A stretch of DNA of 64,000 nucleotides from Lichenicola sp964247735 (GTDB lineage Bacteria > Pseudomonadota > Alphaproteobacteria > Acetobacterales > Acetobacteraceae), in NCBI GenBank assembly GCA_964247735.1, contig CAXTVS010000001.1, positions 62,001 to 126,000 on the forward strand, given 5' to 3'. Below are positions 57,116-64,000 of the stretch, piece by piece. The notes below the pieces were generated by a model, which was not told the DNA's origin, did no database searches, and saw only the letters and a list, made by a program, of their open reading frames with translations. The position numbers were made by a program, and so were the translations under genes. The number at the start of each line of letters is the position of its first letter. Positions within the stretch are counted from its first letter, which is position 1.

Positions 57116-57819
57116 GCGAGGCTCTCGATCCGCGCCGCCAGCGCCGCACCCAGGAACGCCAGCGCCGCCACTCCGCCGCCGCCGGCGGTGCCGCCGGTCA
57201 CGCTGGCCGGCAGCCCGTCCTGCAGCACCTGCGCGTCCCGGCTCGCCAGCGCCAGCAGCATCGGCGGCTGGTCCCGCACGCTCACGCGGAGCAGCGCGTC
57301 GTGCGCGGCGAGGGGAGCCGCCTCGCCGTGCAGCGACCCGGCATCGAACGGCGCGATCCTGACCCGCACGTCGCGCCGCCCGAGCAGGCGCACCACCGTG
57401 CCGGACGGGAAGCTGCGCGCCATCAGCCGCTCGGACAGGCCGCGCGCCGGCCCCTCGACCCAGAGCAGGGCGGAGTCGATGCCGAGCAGGCGCGGCAGGT
57501 CGCAGGCGACGCACTCGCCCAGGTCCGTCGCCCGGATCAGCGCCAGCACCGCCTCGCGCACCCGGTCCGCCAGCCCGAGCGCCGCACGGCCGGCCTGCAG
57601 CACCGTTTCGGCCCGTGCGGTCATGCTGGCCGCCTGCTGCCGCGCCGCGTCGATCATCGCCGCCATGTGGTCGGCCAGGGTGTCGCCATGCACCCGCCTG
57701 GGCGGCGACAGCACCTCGTAGAGATCGGTCTGCGTCGCCAGCCAGTCGGGGTTCTCGGCCAGGAAGCGCGCGACCCGGTCCTCCTCGGTGTCGCGCACGG
57801 AGCCGCTCTCATTGTCCAT
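57112..57819 (-). CDS. DUF484 family protein
   Basis: A 235-residue DUF484 protein, a GAF-like fold found upstream of xerC in many proteobacteria. It shows the family opening 'VARFLAENPDWLATQTDLYEVL', 'QQAASMTARAETVLQAGRAAL' helix and a Gly-rich 'LALASRDAQVLQDGL' end. Function is unknown; the conserved linkage suggests a role with XerC or cell division. ATG 57819 or 57837. Divergent from priA over about 160 bp. Confidence 0.88.
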   Translation of the reverse strand: MDNESGSVRDTEEDRVARFLAENPDWLATQTDLYEVLSPPRRVHGDTLADHMAAMIDAARQQAASMTARAETVLQAGRAALGLADRVREAVLALIRATDLGECVACDLPRLLGIDSALLWVEGPARGLSERLMARSFPSGTVVRLLGRRDVRVRIAPFDAGSLHGEAAPLAAHDALLRVSVRDQPPMLLALASRDAQVLQDGLPASVTGGTAGGGGVAALAFLGAALAARIESLA

Positions 57820-57977
57820 CGTGCCGCTCGCTCCCATTCTGCAGGGAACCGGCCGCACTGGATGCAGATCTGCCCGTCACGCGTATCACGCCCCCGAGCT
57901 TAGACGTCCCGGCCGCATCGGCAAGCCGCCGTGATTCCCGCTCCGTCGTTCCCCATCCCGTCACCGGACGGGTTCCG

Positions 57978-60173
57978 GTGCTGCTGCCCTATCCGTTCGC
58001 CGGCGCGTTCGACTACGCGTCCCCCGCCGCCCTGGCGCTGCAGCCGGGCGACGTGGTGCTGGTGCCGCTGAACCGGCGGGCCGAGGTGGGGGTGGTGTGG
58101 GATCCTCCGGACGGGCTGCCGGCCGACCTCGCCACGCCCGGCGCCGCGCCGGTGCCGGACGCCAAGCTGAAGCCGGTCTCCGCCCTGCTCGACGTGCCGC
58201 GGATGCCGGCGAGCCTGCGCCGCTTCGTCGACTGGGTCGCCGGCTACACCCTGACCCCGCCCGGCCTGGTGCTGGCGATGGCGCTTCGGGTCAACGCCGC
58301 GCAGGCGCTGCCGCTCACCACCGGCTGGGTCCGCTCCGGCAGCAACTCGGTCACGGTCCGGTCCACCCCGGCACGCTCGCGCGTGCTGCAGGCGCTGGCC
58401 GACGGCGTGCCGCGCGGCACCGCGGAGCTCGCCCGTCTGGCCGGGGTCGGCACGGGGGTGGTGCGCGGCATGGCGGAGGCCGGGCTGCTGCGCGAGCAGG
58501 AGATCGCCGCCGCCTCGCCGTTCGGCCGGCCGGATCCGGACCATGTCGGGCCGGTCCTGTCTCCGGACCAGGACGGCGTGGCGTCGCAGCTGCGCGGCCT
58601 GGTGCAGGCGCGCCGGTTCCAGGCCGCCCTGCTCGACGGCGTCACCGGCTCCGGCAAGACCGAGACCTACCTGGAAGCGGTGGCGGCCTGCCTGGCGGAA
58701 GGGCGTCAGGCGCTGGTGCTGCTGCCGGAGATCGCGCTGTCCTCGCAATGGCTGCAGCGCTTCCAGCGCCGGTTCGGGGTGGAGCCGGCGGTGTGGCATT
58801 CCGACCTCGGCTCCAAGCGGCGGCGCATCACCTGGCGCGCGGTCGCCGGCGGCGAGGCGCCGGTGGTGGTGGGCGCCCGCTCGGCGCTGTTCCTGCCGTT
58901 CCCCGACCTCGGCCTGGTGATCGTCGACGAGGAGCACGAGACCGCGTTCAAGCAGGAGGACGGGGTCACCTACCACGCCCGCGACATGGCGGTGGTGCGG
59001 GCGCGCCTGGCCCGGGCGCCGGTGCTGCTGGTCTCGGCCACCCCCAGCCTGGAGACCCTGTCCAACGTCGAGACTGGCCGCTACCGCCGGTACTCCCTCG
59101 CCGTGCGCCACAACGGCGCCCGCATGCCGGAGGTGGCGTCGGTCGACCTGCGCGACCATCCGCCCGAGCGCGGCCGCTTCCTGTCGCCGCCGCTGATCGA
59201 GGCGGTGGCCGCCACCCTGCACCGCGACGAGCAGGCGATGCTGTTCCTCAACCGCCGCGGCTACGCGCCGCTCACGCTGTGCCGCGCCTGCGGCCACCGC
59301 ATCTCGTGCCCGAACTGCACCGCCTGGCTGGTCGAGCACCGCGCCCGGCGACAGCTCGCCTGCCACCATTGCGGCCACACCGAGGCGGTGCCGGTGCACT
59401 GCCCGTCCTGCCGCGCCGAGAACAGTTTGACCCCGATCGGCCCCGGCGTGGAGCGGATCACCGAGGAGGCCCGCGCCACCTTTCCCGACGCCCGCATCCT
59501 GGTGATGGCCAGCGACACCCTGCCTGGCCCGAACGCCGCCGCCGAGGCGGTGCGACGCATCGCCGAGCGCGAGGTCGACCTGGTGATCGGCACCCAGATC
59601 GTCGCCAAGGGCTGGCACTTCCCCGGCCTGACCCTGGTCGGCGTGGTCGACGCCGACCTGGGCCTCGCCGGAGGCGACCTGCGCGCCGCCGAGCGCACCG
59701 TGCAGCTGCTGCACCAGGTAGCGGGCCGCGCCGGACGCGCCGAGCAGCCGGGCCGGGTGCTGCTGCAGACCTACAGCCCGGAGCATCCGGTGATGCAGGC
59801 CCTGGTCGCCGGCGACTTCGCCCGCTTCATGGAGAAGGAGGCCGAGCAGCGCCGCCCCGGCCAATGGCCCCCCTTCGGCCGGCTGGCGGCGCTGATCGTC
59901 AGCGCCGACACCGCCGAGGCGGCGGACCAGGCGGCGGCGGCGCTCGGCCGCAGCGCGCCGTCAGGAGAGGGACTCCAGGTGCTGGGCCCGGCGCCGGCGC
60001 CGCTGGCGATCCTGCGCGGCCGGCACCGCCGACGCCTGCTGCTGCGCACCCGGCGCGAGGTGGCGGTGCAGCCCATCCTGCGCCACTGGATGGCCGCCTG
60101 GCGCACCCTGGCGCCATCGGTGCCACGCTCGGTGGAGGTCGACATCGACGTCGACCCGGTGTCGTTCCTTTGA
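57978..60173 (+). CDS. priA: Primosomal protein N' (replication restart helicase PriA)
   Basis: A 731-residue PriA, the 3'-5' helicase that recognises stalled forks and reloads the replisome. N-terminal 3'-DNA-binding region starts 'VLLPYPFAGAFDYASP'; helicase motifs are 'LDGVTGSGKTETYLEA' (Walker A), 'LVIVDEEHETAFKQED' (DEEH), 'LLVSATPSLETL', 'QIVAKGWHFPGL' and 'HQVAGRAGRAEQPG'. The zinc-binding insert has eight Cys in 'CRACGHRISCPNCTAW' and 'CHHCGHTEAVPVHCPSC'. GTG 57978 gives the family start; no ATG lies in frame upstream within the likely region. Confidence 0.95.
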   Translation: MLLPYPFAGAFDYASPAALALQPGDVVLVPLNRRAEVGVVWDPPDGLPADLATPGAAPVPDAKLKPVSALLDVPRMPASLRRFVDWVAGYTLTPPGLVLAMALRVNAAQALPLTTGWVRSGSNSVTVRSTPARSRVLQALADGVPRGTAELARLAGVGTGVVRGMAEAGLLREQEIAAASPFGRPDPDHVGPVLSPDQDGVASQLRGLVQARRFQAALLDGVTGSGKTETYLEAVAACLAEGRQALVLLPEIALSSQWLQRFQRRFGVEPAVWHSDLGSKRRRITWRAVAGGEAPVVVGARSALFLPFPDLGLVIVDEEHETAFKQEDGVTYHARDMAVVRARLARAPVLLVSATPSLETLSNVETGRYRRYSLAVRHNGARMPEVASVDLRDHPPERGRFLSPPLIEAVAATLHRDEQAMLFLNRRGYAPLTLCRACGHRISCPNCTAWLVEHRARRQLACHHCGHTEAVPVHCPSCRAENSLTPIGPGVERITEEARATFPDARILVMASDTLPGPNAAAEAVRRIAEREVDLVIGTQIVAKGWHFPGLTLVGVVDADLGLAGGDLRAAERTVQLLHQVAGRAGRAEQPGRVLLQTYSPEHPVMQALVAGDFARFMEKEAEQRRPGQWPPFGRLAALIVSADTAEAADQAAAALGRSAPSGEGLQVLGPAPAPLAILRGRHRRRLLLRTRREVAVQPILRHWMAAWRTLAPSVPRSVEVDIDVDPVSFL

Positions 60174-60216
60174 ACGATGTTCAGATGAACGCTGTTCAGG
60201 CCAGGCAGGCTGCGCC

Positions 60217-60498
60217 CTAGCCCTCGTGCTTGCGGTGGCCGCGGCCACTTTGCGTCTTCTCCGCCCCCACGCCTGCCGCGTGCTCCTTTTCCAGCCTGCC
60301 GGCGGTGGCGGTGCTGGTGTCGTCGCCCGCGACCGCGCCCTCGACGGCGGCCTTGGAGGCCGCACCCTTGGCAGCGCCCTGGCCCTCGGTCGGCGCCGGG
60401 GCCGGGCCGCCCTCCGGAACGTTGTCTTCCGGACTGGCATGATGGCCCTTGACCGTGCCGTGGCTGGTGATCCGGTCGCTGCCCTCGTGCTTGCTCAT
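60217..60498 (-). CDS. Small hydrophilic stress-type protein
   Basis: A 93-residue acidic/basic, Gly-Ala-rich protein lacking hydrophobic clusters: 'MSKHEGSDRITSHGTVKGHH', 'GAAKGAASKAAVEGAVAGDD', ending 'QSGRGHRKHEG'. It is similar in character to the 70-residue protein at 30830. Such hydrophilins often accumulate under drying or osmotic stress; this is a composition-based guess. ATG 60498 is followed by AGGACC-type sequence upstream (ribosome site AAGGAAGGACC). Confidence 0.55.
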   Translation of the reverse strand: MSKHEGSDRITSHGTVKGHHASPEDNVPEGGPAPAPTEGQGAAKGAASKAAVEGAVAGDDTSTATAGRLEKEHAAGVGAEKTQSGRGHRKHEG

Positions 60499-60599
60499 CG
60501 CTGGTCCTTCCTTGGCGTCTGCCGTTCAACCCGGCGCGGTTTGGGGAGTTGCGTCCATCCGGGTGCCGCAGCCGGCACGTGGAACCTGGGAGAACCGGC

Positions 60600-61739
60600 A
60601 TGCAACCGTTCACCGTGGCCTGGGACGACGCGACGCTGGACCGCATCCGCGGGCGCGTGCGCGAGTATCGCGTTCCGCGGACGCCCGAGCAGGCCGGATG
60701 GCGCTACGGCTGCGATCCCGGGTTCCTGCGCGACCTGTGCGCCTACTGGGCGGAGGGTTTCGACGCACGCGCCGCGGAGGCCGAGCTGAACCGCTTCCCC
60801 CAGGTGCTGCACCGGGTGGAGGATATCGACCTCCACGCCGTCCATCTCGTCGGCGAGGCGGAAGGACGCCGGCCGCTCCTGCTCACCCATGGCTGGCCGG
60901 GCTCGGTCTACGAGTTCTGGCAGGTGGCCGAGCCGCTGGCGTTTCCGTCCCGCCACGGCGGCCGTGCCGAGGATGCGTTCGACCTCGTGATCCCCTCGCT
61001 GCCCGGCTTCGGCTTCTCGGGCAAGCCGCCCACGCCGATCGGCGCGCGAACCACCGCCCGGCTGTTCGACCGCCTGATGCGCGACCTCGGCTACGGGCGC
61101 TACCTCGCCCAGGGCGGCGACTGGGGTGCCGGCGTCAGCGCCTGGCTGGCGCTGGAGCATGCCGGCTCCGTCCGCGCCATCCACCTCAACTACCTGCTGG
61201 TGCAGCCGGACGCGGAGCCGGAGACCGATGCGGAAAAGGCGTGGAAGGCAGCGTTCGACGCCTCGCAACAGGCGCTCGGGGCCTATGCCCAGCTGCAACG
61301 GACCCGCCCGTCGTCGCTGGCCTACGCCATCGCCGACAACCCCGCGGCGCAGGCCGCCTGGATCGTGGAGCGGTTTCACGACTGGTCCGACCTGCGCGAG
61401 CGACCGTTCGAGACGGTGTTCCCCCGCGACCGGCTGCTGACCAACCTCCTGATCTACGTCGCCAACGACGCCTTCCCGACCGCCGCGTGGTACTACGCGG
61501 CCGCCGAGGCGGAGGGCGTGCGCCGGATGCCGCCGGGCCGACGGGTGACCGTCCCCACCGCGTTCGCGGCCTATCCGGATCCGCGCTCGCCGATGCCGCC
61601 GCGCTCCTGGGTGGAGCGCGGCTATGCCGTGACGCGCTGGACGGAGCCGCCGCGCGGCGGGCACTTCGCCGCGATGGAGGCGCCGGACCTGTTCGTGGAG
61701 GACCTGCGCGACTGGGCACGCGCCCTGCCGCCGGAGTGA
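60600..61739 (+). CDS. Epoxide hydrolase (EHN-domain type)
   Basis: A 379-residue epoxide hydrolase with the N-terminal EHN domain ('WDDATLDRIRGRVREYRVPRT') followed by an alpha/beta-hydrolase core: 'LLTHGWPGSVYEFWQ' (oxyanion HGWPGS), nucleophile Asp in 'QGGDWGAGVSAWLAL', acid and Tyr residues in the cap, and His in 'RGGHFAAMEAPD'. It converts epoxides to diols in two steps. GGGAG lies upstream of ATG 60600. Followed by a zinc alcohol dehydrogenase, perhaps a detoxification or catabolic pair, though they are 116 bases apart. Confidence 0.92.
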   Translation: MQPFTVAWDDATLDRIRGRVREYRVPRTPEQAGWRYGCDPGFLRDLCAYWAEGFDARAAEAELNRFPQVLHRVEDIDLHAVHLVGEAEGRRPLLLTHGWPGSVYEFWQVAEPLAFPSRHGGRAEDAFDLVIPSLPGFGFSGKPPTPIGARTTARLFDRLMRDLGYGRYLAQGGDWGAGVSAWLALEHAGSVRAIHLNYLLVQPDAEPETDAEKAWKAAFDASQQALGAYAQLQRTRPSSLAYAIADNPAAQAAWIVERFHDWSDLRERPFETVFPRDRLLTNLLIYVANDAFPTAAWYYAAAEAEGVRRMPPGRRVTVPTAFAAYPDPRSPMPPRSWVERGYAVTRWTEPPRGGHFAAMEAPDLFVEDLRDWARALPPE

Positions 61740-61855
61740 CCGCCGCCGGTGCAGGGTGGCGCGGCATCGTTATCGGTCGGCCCGGTTTCCTGCCGATCGG
61801 GCGCGCCGCTCCGGCGTTGCAGCGGCGTCCCTACCGGACACTGAGGAACGTTCCC

Positions 61856-63070
61856 ATGAAGGCACTGGTCTGGCACGGCATCGGCGACATCCGCCTCGAC
61901 GAGGTGCCCGATCCGGTGATCGAGGCGCCGACCGACGCGGTGGTCCGCCTGACCGCGTCCGCCATCTGCGGCACCGACCTGCACTTCGTCCGCGGCACGG
62001 TGAGCGGCATGAAGCCCGGCACCATCCTCGGTCACGAAGGCGTCGGCGTGGTCGAGGCGCTGGGCGACCAGGTGCGCAACTTCGAGGTCGGCGACCGGGT
62101 GGTGGTGTGCTCCACCGTGTCCTGCGGCGTCTGCTCCTACTGCCGCGCCGGCGACACCGCGCAGTGCGACAACGCCAACCCCAACGGTCCGTCCGCCGGC
62201 ACCAGCTTCTTCGGCGGCCCCGCGACCACCGGGCCGGTGAACGGGCTGCAGGCGGAGCGGGCGCGGATCCCGTTCGCGTCCAACACGCTGGTCAGGCTGC
62301 CGGACCAGGTCAGCGACGACCAGGCGATCCTGCTCAGCGACATCTTCCCGACCGGCTGGTTCGGCGCGCTGCTCGCCGAGGTGACGCCGGGCGACACGGT
62401 GACCGTGTTCGGCTGCGGCCCGGTCGGCCAGTTCGCCATCGCCAGCGCGCTGCTGCAGGGGGCGGGGCGGGTGATCGCGGTGGACCAGCACGCCGACCGG
62501 CTGGCGATGGCGCGCCGTCAGGGCGCGTTCCCGGTCGACTTCTCCAGGGAGGATCCGGTGCAGACCATCATGACGCTGACCGGCGGGATCGGCGCCGACC
62601 GGGCGATCGACGCGGTCGGCGTCGACTCCCAGCACGCGCATGGCGGGCCGGCCGCGAAGGAGGCGGAGGAAAAGGCGGACAAGTTCGCGGCCGAGGTGAA
62701 GCAGGTGGCGCCGGAACAGCACAGCCATGACGGGCACTGGGTGCCCGGCGACGCGCCGACCCAGGCGGTGGAGTGGGCGATCGCGTCGCTGGCCAAGGCC
62801 GGCACGCTCGGCATCATCGGCGTGTATCCGCCGTCGGCCGAAACCTTCCCGATCGGCATCGCCATGAACAAGAACCTGACGATCCGGATGGGGAACTGCA
62901 ACCACCACGCCTACATCCCCCGGCTGGTCGAGATGGTGCGGACGGGACTGATCGATCCGACCGCCGTGCTGACCAAGGTCGAGCCGATGTCGGACGTGAT
63001 CTCGGCGTACGCGGCGTTCGACACCCGCCAGCCCGGCTGGATCAAGACCGAGCTCAAGCCGGCGGCCTGA
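61856..63070 (+). CDS. Zinc-dependent alcohol dehydrogenase (formaldehyde-dehydrogenase-like)
   Basis: A 404-residue medium-chain dehydrogenase. The catalytic zinc Cys is in 'ASAICGTDLHFVRG', His and Glu in 'ILGHEGVGVVEA', and the structural zinc is held by the Cys cluster in 'CSTVSCGVCSYCRAGDTAQC'. The cofactor site is 'VTVFGCGPVGQFAIASALL'. Residues ~262-300 are a Lys/Glu-rich insert ('AKEAEEKADKFAAEVKQV') that is characteristic of glutathione-independent formaldehyde dehydrogenase-like enzymes. The actual alcohol or aldehyde is unknown. Strong GAGGAACG ribosome site. Confidence 0.9.
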   Translation: MKALVWHGIGDIRLDEVPDPVIEAPTDAVVRLTASAICGTDLHFVRGTVSGMKPGTILGHEGVGVVEALGDQVRNFEVGDRVVVCSTVSCGVCSYCRAGDTAQCDNANPNGPSAGTSFFGGPATTGPVNGLQAERARIPFASNTLVRLPDQVSDDQAILLSDIFPTGWFGALLAEVTPGDTVTVFGCGPVGQFAIASALLQGAGRVIAVDQHADRLAMARRQGAFPVDFSREDPVQTIMTLTGGIGADRAIDAVGVDSQHAHGGPAAKEAEEKADKFAAEVKQVAPEQHSHDGHWVPGDAPTQAVEWAIASLAKAGTLGIIGVYPPSAETFPIGIAMNKNLTIRMGNCNHHAYIPRLVEMVRTGLIDPTAVLTKVEPMSDVISAYAAFDTRQPGWIKTELKPAA

Positions 63071-63163
63071 TGCCCACGAGTTCGGACATGTTGTCGATCA
63101 CGCATGACCTTACTCCCAGGTAAGGCAGAAGTTGACGTACGACAGGCGCTGCCTTGCTAGCGG

Positions 63164-63448
63164 TTGTGGATAGGAAGCATCCGCAGCAAGGCGCTCAAGC
63201 GCTATTGGACGAAGAACGATGAGGGCGCGCTTCGTGCCGATTGGCGTGCCAAGGTGCGGCGGGCGATGGCAGCGCTCGATCAGGCGTCGGAGCCGGCTGA
63301 CCTTGACCTGCCAAGCTACGGCTTCCACGCGCTGACCGGCGACATGAACGGCCGGTTCTCGATCACGATTTCCCGCAACTGGCGTCTGACCTTCGATTGG
63401 AAGGAGGGTGACGCCACAGATGTTGACCTGGAGGACTACCATGGCTGA
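63164..63448 (+). CDS. higB: Toxin HigB (RelE superfamily)
   Basis: A 94-residue RelE-fold mRNA interferase of the HigB group. Sequence features: 'IRSKALKRYWTKNDE', 'FHALTGDMNGRFSITISRNWRLTFDW' region (core SRNWRLTF with catalytic-type Arg), ending 'VDLEDYHG'. HigB cleaves mRNA on the ribosome. The start is TTG 63164 or nearby; there is no ATG in the right place. It overlaps the antitoxin gene by 8 bp, in the toxin-first order typical of higBA. Confidence 0.92.
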   Translation: MWIGSIRSKALKRYWTKNDEGALRADWRAKVRRAMAALDQASEPADLDLPSYGFHALTGDMNGRFSITISRNWRLTFDWKEGDATDVDLEDYHG

Positions 63449-63749
63449 AACGCCGACCCGCCACGGCTCGATCGTTCCGACTCATCCAGGTGAACTGCTG
63501 GCCGAGGACGTCATTCCTGCCATCGGCAAGAGCAAGGCGGAGATCGCGCGGCTGCTCGGCATCTCGCGGCAAACGCTGTTCGACATCCTGGCCCAGCGCC
63601 AGCCAGTCACGCCACAGGTCGCGGTCCGCCTCGGAAAGCTGTTCGGCAACGTGCCGGGATTATGGGTGCGGATGCAGGCGGCGCACGACCTTTGGAAGGC
63701 CGAGCGGGACACCGACGTGTCCGGGATCGAGCCGCTGAAGGCAGCGTGA
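63441..63749 (+). CDS. higA: Antitoxin HigA (HTH XRE family)
   Basis: A 102-residue HigA. 'PTHPGELLAEDVIPAIGKSK' is the family opening, and the helix-turn-helix is 'AEIARLLGISRQTLFDILAQ' with 'PVTPQVAVRLGKLFGNVPGLW', matching the VapI/HigA pattern. It neutralises HigB by binding and represses the operon promoter. Overlaps the toxin by 8 bp, giving balanced synthesis. ATG 63441 lies after GAGGACTACC. Confidence 0.94.
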   Translation: MAETPTRHGSIVPTHPGELLAEDVIPAIGKSKAEIARLLGISRQTLFDILAQRQPVTPQVAVRLGKLFGNVPGLWVRMQAAHDLWKAERDTDVSGIEPLKAA

Positions 63750-63874
63750 CGGCAGGAAGGAATGCCACGCCCGGTTGCTGACGCGGCAGCCGCTGCGCGA
63801 CACGAACGGAAGGCCAGCCGGTGCCGTCCGACCGGGTGCCAGGCGGCGCCCGACAACCGATCGGTTCCGGTGTG

Positions 63875-64000
63875 TCAGAAGAAGCGGCCGACCAGGTTCT
63901 CCAGCCGCTCCTGGCCGCCGGAGCGCGGCTGCGGCGACAGGTTCTGCTCCTCCGCACGGGCGGCGATGGTCTCCAGCGTCTGCCCGCCGCCCAGCATGTC
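63875..64000 (-). CDS. xylA: Xylose isomerase, C-terminal end (cut by window end)
   Basis: Only the last 41 codons plus stop (TGA 63877-63875) are visible on the minus strand: 'DMLGGGQTLETIAARAEE', 'NLSPQPRSGGQERLENL', 'VGRFF'. This is the conserved C terminus of XylA, which isomerises D-xylose to D-xylulose. The rest of the gene lies beyond position 64000. With the GH3 enzyme it suggests use of plant sugars. Confidence 0.85.
   Translation of the reverse strand, partial: DMLGGGQTLETIAARAEEQNLSPQPRSGGQERLENLVGRFF

Overview
The window is uniformly GC-rich, has very short intergenic gaps and many 4-bp start/stop overlaps, and uses GTG and TTG starts freely. Gene content (SecB, a DUF484-XerC operon divergent from PriA, FolD, PyrF and TrpF, MlaA, class I fructose-bisphosphate aldolase, cytochrome b561) indicates an alphaproteobacterium. 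An Acetobacteraceae/Rhodospirillales-type chromosome fits best, but this is inferred from gene content and style, not from a marker gene. No rRNA, tRNA, CRISPR array or intact transposon was seen.

Layout. 1-9.1 kb: the 3' end of one glycosyltransferase and a second GT4 enzyme, a DUF4396 membrane protein, a coupled UV-endonuclease (UvsE)/DHH-phosphoesterase pair, an orphan type VI secretion accessory gene (tagF), cytochrome b561, a membrane GT2 and a GT1 enzyme. 9.1-15 kb: a small secreted protein, a large periplasmic-sensor diguanylate cyclase, a catalase-like haemoprotein and MlaA. 15.1-20.2 kb: a phosphonate biosynthesis locus (PEP mutase fused to a nucleotidyltransferase, phosphonopyruvate decarboxylase, a divergent PntC-like cytidylyltransferase and a Fe/2-oxoglutarate dioxygenase), closed by a strong terminator. 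20.3-30.3 kb: stress-type proteins, a spore-photoproduct-lyase-like radical SAM protein with a coupled small partner, aldolase, FolD, threonine aldolase, a GST, a decayed aminoglycoside acetyltransferase, an M20 peptidase and SecB. 30.4-34.9 kb: small proteins, LapA-PyrF-TrpF, then a convergent microbial rhodopsin plus Blh (retinal-forming) pair. 35.2-40.8 kb: a TetR regulator with an AcrR-type operator, an outer-membrane efflux factor without its pump, a CPA1 antiporter and a secreted MetX-like hydrolase. 41-46.5 kb: a nickel-pincer cofactor operon (larC-larE-larB, aldo/keto reductase, cupin) divergent from a nickel/cobalt permease. 46.5-48.1 kb: a gene-poor, eroded stretch. 48.1-54.1 kb: a large secreted GH3 glycosidase, an SDR, a GT2, a Gly-rich lipoprotein and a VOC protein. 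54.2-60.2 kb: the overlapping chain DUF484-xerC-pip-aspartic protease, divergent from priA. 60.2-64 kb: an epoxide hydrolase, a zinc alcohol dehydrogenase, a HigBA toxin-antitoxin and the 3' end of xylA.

Themes. Four accessory systems stand out. (1) The phosphonate locus predicts an activated, possibly hydroxylated aminoethylphosphonate for decorating lipids or glycans; the NTase fused to PepM has lost key signature residues while the separate NTase keeps them. (2) The rhodopsin keeps the proton acceptor and retinal lysine but has Thr at the cytoplasmic donor position (Asp-Thr-Thr motif) and is paired with its own retinal-forming enzyme. (3) The Lar operon has a nickel permease next door but no LarA, and its LarE is of a three-cysteine type. 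(4) Two uncommon UV-repair enzymes (UvsE and an SPL homologue) plus a light-driven pump suggest a sunlit, surface-exposed habitat. Products and substrates here are inferred from family membership and context.
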